A stretch of DNA of 64,000 nucleotides. It comes from Chitinophaga jiangningensis. GTDB lineage: Bacteria; Bacteroidota; Bacteroidia; Chitinophagales; Chitinophagaceae. Below the pieces are notes generated by a model. It worked only from the letters and a program-made list of their open reading frames with translations. It searched no databases and was not told the DNA's origin. Made by a program: the position numbers and the translations under genes. The first letter of the stretch is position 1, and each line of letters opens with the position of its first letter. Where the stretch lies: contig NZ_FRBL01000007.1 in NCBI RefSeq assembly GCF_900142605.1, positions 1 to 64,000 on the forward strand, written 5' to 3'. Below, one piece after another: positions 59,817 to 64,000 of this stretch.

Positions 59817-61076
59817 TTAACCAATCAATACTTTATTACGTACCAGCAGGCAGGCGCCAATAATGCCGGACTTCTCTCCCAGCCTGGAAATTTTGAGCCT
59901 GGTATCGTTGTTTACCAAACTGAGGGAGTACTTGTTGATTGCACTTTTTATAGGGAGACGGATAAGGTCGCCGGTGGCAGCGAGGCTACCGCCCAGGATC
60001 ACCAGTTCCGGGTTAAAAATGTTATTGAGTATCGCCAGGCCTCGCCCGAGGTTTTCCCCTATCCTCGCTATCAGCTCAATAGCCAACACGTCATCATGAG
60101 TAGCAGCGTCGATAATATCGGGTAATGTTATGTCGGCATTGGAAATATTTCGGCGACTAAGCAATGAGGAGGAACCTTCTGCCAGCTTCTGTTTGAACAT
60201 ACGTTCCAGGGCCCATCCACTGGCTTCTGTTTCGAGGCAACCTTTCTTGCCACAATGGCAAATGATTTCGTTATCGAATAACGGGATATGCCCAAACTCA
60301 CCGGAATAGCCGGATTTACCGTAGTACAGCTTTCCGTCAATCAGTACGCCCATACCAATGCCATAGTCCAGGTTTAGGAAAAGCACGTTCTTCTCGCCAT
60401 GAACCGAGTCGGAGCAAAATTCGCCGTAGGCCATGGCGCGACTATCATTTTCAAGGAATACGCGAATGCCGATTTTGGATTCGATGATTTTGCTCAGGGG
60501 CTCTTCATCGAAGTAGAAAAAGCTATAGCTGAAGCCGGTGGTGTAGTTGATGCGGCCGCTCAGGTTAATGCCGATTCCCAGGATTTTTTCTCTTGGAACG
60601 GGTAAAGCTGTTATAAACTCATTGATATGCTGACAAAGTTGTTCCAGGGAATTTTTATTGTTATCGAGCTTAAAGTTCACCCCTTCAACAGTATGTACGA
60701 GGTTTTTCTGCAGGTCCGATAAGCCAAGGTTCAGATGGTCCTGCTTGATGTCTACGCCTATAAAGAATGCGGAATCCGGCACGAGGCCATAGAGGTTTGG
60801 TTTTCTACCTCCGGTAGATTCTATTTTCCCATAGTCTTTCACCAGCCCGTCCTGTATCAGGTCGTTCAGCAGGTTGGTGACTTTAGGGGCACTGAGGTTC
60901 AGCTGTTTGCACAACTCGGCGATGGTGGCATTGCCGATATTAGCGAAATAGGCCAGGGCAGCCTTTTTCAGGTTGATATTTTTGTATGCAACCCCAGTTA
61001 CATGGTTGCTGTTCAGCTCTTCAAAAAATGTTTTGGCCATAACCGGTGTGATGCTTTTGGTCGTTTTATACTCCAA
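59817..61076 (-). CDS. ROK family transcriptional repressor
   Basis: The 419-residue protein has an N-terminal winged HTH (about 35-90: IAELCKQLNLSAPKVTNLLN, DGLVKDYGKIESTGGRKP) and the ROK fold. The ROK fold has the sugar-binding GEFGHIPL and the zinc-binding CHCGKKGCLETEASG. It resembles NagC/Mlc-like sugar-responsive regulators. No sugar gene lies beside it, so its regulon is elsewhere. An ATG at codon 13 is also possible. Confidence 0.9.
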   Translation of the reverse strand: MEYKTTKSITPVMAKTFFEELNSNHVTGVAYKNINLKKAALAYFANIGNATIAELCKQLNLSAPKVTNLLNDLIQDGLVKDYGKIESTGGRKPNLYGLVPDSAFFIGVDIKQDHLNLGLSDLQKNLVHTVEGVNFKLDNNKNSLEQLCQHINEFITALPVPREKILGIGINLSGRINYTTGFSYSFFYFDEEPLSKIIESKIGIRVFLENDSRAMAYGEFCSDSVHGEKNVLFLNLDYGIGMGVLIDGKLYYGKSGYSGEFGHIPLFDNEIICHCGKKGCLETEASGWALERMFKQKLAEGSSSLLSRRNISNADITLPDIIDAATHDDVLAIELIARIGENLGRGLAILNNIFNPELVILGGSLAATGDLIRLPIKSAINKYSLSLVNNDTRLKISRLGEKSGIIGACLLVRNKVLIG

Positions 61077-61447
61077 CTGTTAGCTGCAGGGTTTATATCA
61101 CTAAATAATAAAATATCTGATTGCTTGCTTCCTGTCTACTTAATTTCCTAATACTGGCATAGAAAGTAATTATTTTCTGATAGTTTTCATAGCTTTTTAA
61201 TTTCTCTGGTTATGGCAATAACGATTGGAAAGGCGCATGGATACTTTTCCACGGTACATGACAGCCAACAACTGTAGATTTATAGCGGAATTGGGTTGCT
61301 ATCTCTATAGAAAATCAAATCACTAAAAAGGCATAATACGGGTCATAAATATATAATAAGCTGCTGATTATTCATGATTTTTTAGGGAGATGTCAGCGCA
61401 GATCAGCCCGGGTGATACGTATAGCGGTGATTTCATCTATAATAGAT
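61077..61447. other. intergenic region before tRNA-Leu
   Basis: This region has no gene. It holds an isolated TTAGGGAGATG at about 61384-61394, like the unit starts of the tandem repeat at 37.8 kb, followed by weakly GC-rich sequence. No repressor site for the ROK gene is evident to me. Confidence 0.4.
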
Positions 61448-61477
61448 TTTGTTAATTGTTAAAAAAGAATACCTTTG
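61448..61477 (+). promoter_or_regulatory. promoter of tRNA-Leu
   Basis: TTTG, an 18-nt spacer and TACCTTTG match the full consensus about 58 nt before the tRNA. Confidence 0.8.
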
Positions 61478-61534
61478 CAGTCCTTTGTTTACCAAGTTCT
61501 GTAATACAGGGCTTTTTTACAAAGTTCATCACTT

Positions 61535-61616
61535 GCGGATGTGGTGAAATTGGTAGACACGCCAGACTTAGGATCTGGTGCCGCGAGGCATGGGGGTTCG
61601 AGTCCCTTCATCCGCA
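61535..61616 (+). tRNA. tRNA-Leu(TAG)
   Basis: This is an 82-nt type II tRNA. The acceptor is GCGGATG/CATCCGC, the anticodon stem CCAGA/TCTGG surrounds CTTAGGA (anticodon TAG), and the variable arm TGCCGCGAGGCA is extended. CCA is not encoded. Confidence 0.95.
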
Positions 61617-61620
61617 CTAA

Positions 61621-61650
61621 GGGGGAAACCGGCAGGTTTTCCCTTTTTTT
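61621..61650 (+). terminator. terminator of tRNA-Leu
   Basis: GGGGGAAACC-GGCA-GGTTTTCCC is followed by TTTTTTT. Confidence 0.88.
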
Positions 61651-61720
61651 ATGCCAGTTCATACCGCTAATAACCCCAACAGGCAAGGCATTACATCCAT
61701 TTAAGCAGTACTAAATCCCG

Positions 61721-62290
61721 TTAATCTATGTACTGGTCATAATCAGGAATGTCCAGAAAATGCTGTAGCAGCGCTTTATCATACCAACAATAGCAATAGT
61801 GGTCGTCACCTTCAGGCAGGCCCAAATACATATAACCACCGGCATCAATCATATAGTGATACAGTGTATCATTCACCATTACATTTCCTTCCATCGTACC
61901 GGGCAAGAAACTACAGGGGCCAAGATCCAGTGCCATATCATCCGTAGGTGAGGCGTGATGCAGAAGCTTCAGGATGGTCAGGGAGTCGAGCCGCCATTTT
62001 CTGTTGGCTTCAAATTCCGACGGAGGCGTGGAAGTGCTGTTATTCCAGCCCGGTCTAAAGGATAGCAGGTGTATTTTGGCTTTTTGCAAATCTGGCTGGT
62101 GAGCGCGCCAGGTACTATCATCTATTGCACTTGTTTCTGCTCTGGATAGAGCTGGCCGTGGTAGTGGTACCATTGCATTGGGTTTCTGGAAGGATGGTAA
62201 AATAACGGTGTCTTTTTGTGCCGGTGTTTGTTGCTGACCGCAGGAAAGCCATAGGAACGCAAACAACAGAAATAGGGTGAACCTGATCAT
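61721..62290 (-). CDS. small hypothetical lipoprotein
   Basis: The 189-residue protein has a lipoprotein signal with lipobox LSC (C17). The rest shows no domain I recognise. Notable features are the cysteine-containing GPCSFLPG and the aromatic/acidic DDHYCYCWYD near the C-terminus. It should be lipidated and face the periplasm. It lies between tRNA-Leu and the tig leader. Confidence 0.65.
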   Translation of the reverse strand: MIRFTLFLLFAFLWLSCGQQQTPAQKDTVILPSFQKPNAMVPLPRPALSRAETSAIDDSTWRAHQPDLQKAKIHLLSFRPGWNNSTSTPPSEFEANRKWRLDSLTILKLLHHASPTDDMALDLGPCSFLPGTMEGNVMVNDTLYHYMIDAGGYMYLGLPEGDDHYCYCWYDKALLQHFLDIPDYDQYID

Positions 62291-62391
62291 CTCCCAAAAT
62301 TTATATAAAAAATATAGTAAATGCCTGCTATTTTAAGGCAATTGGGCTAAATTTTAACCCATTTTTACCCTTTTACTTCGATAAAACGTAC
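62291..62391. other. spacer between the lipoprotein gene and the tig promoter
   Basis: AT-rich sequence between the divergent lipoprotein and tig transcripts; no gene is seen. The minus strand has TATATTTT as a weak -7 box for the lipoprotein gene. Confidence 0.35.
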
Positions 62392-62399
62392 TATCTTCG
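62392..62399 (+). promoter_or_regulatory. candidate tig promoter (-7 box)
   Basis: TATCTTCG is one mismatch from the consensus and would give a leader of about 307 nt. No nearer candidate was found. Confidence 0.35.
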
Positions 62400-62712
62400 C
62401 GCTCTGCTAGATTGGGCGTATTTTCATAATTTTATGGAAATCAATATCTTAGTCTATAAGATAGGACAGAAAAGCATAGGAAAAGAGGGAATTGGAGCCG
62501 CGGGCAAGGCAGGTATTATGCCATTATGACAACACCATCAGGTTATCAGGTCTATATCTTCCGGCGTTAGGATGTTCGGGTAAAAATCAGGTCTCCGCTT
62601 ACCTTTCAGAAATATTCCAGGGAATCCCCGGCATTTTTCAAATGACGTCATGGCAGAAAAATAAAAAAGGAATTATTATTGCTTCTTAAAGAACACTTTA
62701 TACAATTCAATT
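62400..62712 (+). other. long leader before tig
   Basis: If the -7 box at 62392 is used, this is a roughly 310-nt untranslated leader. A 31-codon frame with ATG at 62434 and TGA at 62527-62529 (MEINILVYKIGQKSIGKEG) is the only small frame of interest, and it is not convincing as a gene. I see no known riboswitch. Confidence 0.35.
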
Positions 62713-64000
62713 ATGGCAACCGTTACCAGAGAAAACATTGGTTTATTGAACGATAAGATCACTGTGAAAGTGAGCACGGAAGATTACCTTCCTAATTTTG
62801 ACAAGGCAGTAAAGCAATTCACTAAAAGTGCAAACATCCCGGGCTTCCGTAAAGGAATGGTGCCTGCAGGTATGGTTAAGAAAATGCACGGTGCCGCAAT
62901 TTTCAGCGACGAGGTGTTGAAAACTGTGGAAAAAGAGCTGATGGGTTATATCCAGAACGAGAAACTGGAGCTGTTTGGTCAGCCACTGTCTCTGGAAAAA
63001 GAGGCTAAAAACCTGGACTTCAATCAGCCGGCTGAATATTCATTCGACTTTGAAGTAGGTGTAAAACCTTCTTTTGAGGTTACTCCACTGGAAAACAACA
63101 AAACTACTCTTACCAAATATAAAGTGACTGTTACCGACGAAATGGTACAGGAGGAAGTTGAGCGTTTACAGCTGAAAGGCGGTAAAATGACAGAACCTGA
63201 AACAATTGATTCTGAAGATAACGTTATAAACGTTAAATTCGATGAGTCAGATGCAGCAGGTAATGTGATCGAAGGTGGTATCAGCAAAGAGAATGCGCTG
63301 TTGGTGAAATACTTCACTCCTGCTATCCAGGAGCAGCTGAAAGGCAAGAAAGCGGAAGACACCATCGTATTCCAACTGGCTACTTCTTTTGACGAACAGC
63401 GTCTGGGCTGGATCCTGAAAGATCTGGGCTTCGAAGCGAACGATAAAGATGCTGCTCAAAAATATTTCAAACTAACTATCACTAAAGTTGGTTTAATTGA
63501 GAAAAGAGAATTAAACGAAGAGTTCTTCAAAGAAGTTTATCCTGCGGATAACATCACTACAGAAGAAGCGTTCCGTGCTAAACTGAAAGAAGAAATCGAG
63601 AAGTACTGGAATTCCGAAGCGAAGAACCACATGCACAACGATCTGTTCGAAGTACTGGTTCACGAAACTCCGATTGAATTACCAAAAGATTTCCTGAAAC
63701 GTTGGCTGCAGGTTGGCGGTGAAAAACCTAAAACTGCGGAAGAAGCGGAAAAAGAATACCCTGGCTTCGACCATCAACTGCGTTGGACACTGATCAGCGA
63801 CAAACTGATTCGCGATAATAAATTAGAGGTTTCTTTCGAAGAGCTGAAAGAAAACGCTAAACAAAAAGTATTAGGCTACTATGGTGGTGCTGCTGCAGAC
63901 GGTGCTGAATGGTTAGACAGCTATCTGGACCGCCTGTTACAAGACGAGAAATTTGTAGACCAGACTTACCGCGAGATGATCACCCAAAAACTGTTTGACT
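62713..64000 (+). CDS. tig: trigger factor (partial, runs off right edge)
   Basis: The first 429 codons are visible. The ribosome-binding N-terminal domain carries the signature GFRKGMVPAGMVKK at residues 45-58. The middle region has the place of the peptidyl-prolyl isomerase domain, though its catalytic signature is not obvious. The C-terminal helical arms begin near residue 270 (EEFFKEVYP). It is a ribosome-associated chaperone for nascent chains. The stop codon is beyond the window. Confidence 0.92.
   Translation, partial: MATVTRENIGLLNDKITVKVSTEDYLPNFDKAVKQFTKSANIPGFRKGMVPAGMVKKMHGAAIFSDEVLKTVEKELMGYIQNEKLELFGQPLSLEKEAKNLDFNQPAEYSFDFEVGVKPSFEVTPLENNKTTLTKYKVTVTDEMVQEEVERLQLKGGKMTEPETIDSEDNVINVKFDESDAAGNVIEGGISKENALLVKYFTPAIQEQLKGKKAEDTIVFQLATSFDEQRLGWILKDLGFEANDKDAAQKYFKLTITKVGLIEKRELNEEFFKEVYPADNITTEEAFRAKLKEEIEKYWNSEAKNHMHNDLFEVLVHETPIELPKDFLKRWLQVGGEKPKTAEEAEKEYPGFDHQLRWTLISDKLIRDNKLEVSFEELKENAKQKVLGYYGGAAADGAEWLDSYLDRLLQDEKFVDQTYREMITQKLFD

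Noticed and set aside
1..64000. CRISPR arrays, IS elements and prophage
   Set aside because: No array with regular spacers, no transposase and no phage structural gene was found. The tandem repeat at 37.8 kb lacks the spacer variation expected of CRISPR.

Overview
The window reads as a chromosomal segment of a Bacteroidota bacterium, most likely a Chitinophaga-like member of the Chitinophagaceae. This rests on the promoters (TTTG, an 18-20 nt spacer, then TAnnTTTG), the absence of Shine-Dalgarno sequences, a short primary sigma factor of about 290 residues, tRNAs without encoded CCA, and family types typical of the phylum: DUF4476, a LytS kinase with two-component propellers, a 7TM-DISM kinase, START-like proteins and a metallophosphoesterase-barrel fusion. 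Most genes are housekeeping or conserved Bacteroidota genes, and there is no phage, IS element or CRISPR array.

Layout. 1-500: the leader of a leftward rRNA operon, with the first bases of 16S rRNA, a boxA and two tandem promoters. 0.5-9.2 kb: truA, a DUF4476 secreted protein, a biotin carrier protein, an M1 aminopeptidase, and a leftward lemA-TPM-TPM-DUF1835 cluster. 9.5-15.8 kb: a stand-alone receiver, an M20 dipeptidase, an S4 RNA-binding protein, lysA and a GAF protein. 15.8-20.3 kb: a leftward pair, an SdiA-regulated-type lipoprotein overlapping a phosphoesterase-beta-barrel fusion. 20.4-26.1 kb: a rightward group headed by an HD-PycTM fusion and ppk1, then a thioredoxin-like protein, a hotdog protein and a beta-CASP nuclease. 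26.2-29.4 kb: a LytS-type sensor kinase.

29.5-32.9 kb is the most accessory-looking stretch. Two identical tRNA-Glu genes, each with its own promoter and terminator, bracket a monooxygenase-like membrane protein, an oxalate-decarboxylase-type bicupin, and a toxin-antitoxin pair whose PIN toxin is broken by an in-frame amber codon. 33-37.8 kb: gapA and pgk, a glycosyltransferase and a CPA2 antiporter. 38-45 kb: a leftward translation/secretion block (ffh, rpsP, rimM, trmD, rplS, tatA, gatA and a lytic transglycosylase). 45.4-52.3 kb: rpoD, a START-like protein, an unknown protein, an envelope trio (LptF/G permease, PAP2, ArnT-like transferase) and an exported superoxide dismutase.

52.6-58.4 kb is the most interesting segment. 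Five tightly packed genes encode a GNAT-like protein, an E1/ThiF-like adenylating enzyme, a 7TM-DISM histidine kinase, a receiver-kinase hybrid and a receiver. They are preceded by three spaced copies of a 16-nt repeat. A small-molecule or peptide-modifying signalling system is a reasonable but unproven reading. The window closes with tRNA-Ala, a YdeI protein, a PhnB-like protein, a ROK regulator, tRNA-Leu, a small lipoprotein and the start of trigger factor, which runs off the right edge.

Non-coding structure worth noting: an approximately 83-nt tandem repeat at 37.8-38.1 kb, an interspersed repeat present at 45.1 and 58.5 kb, a 9-nt tandem repeat before the antitoxin, and unusually long perfect palindromes between converging genes.
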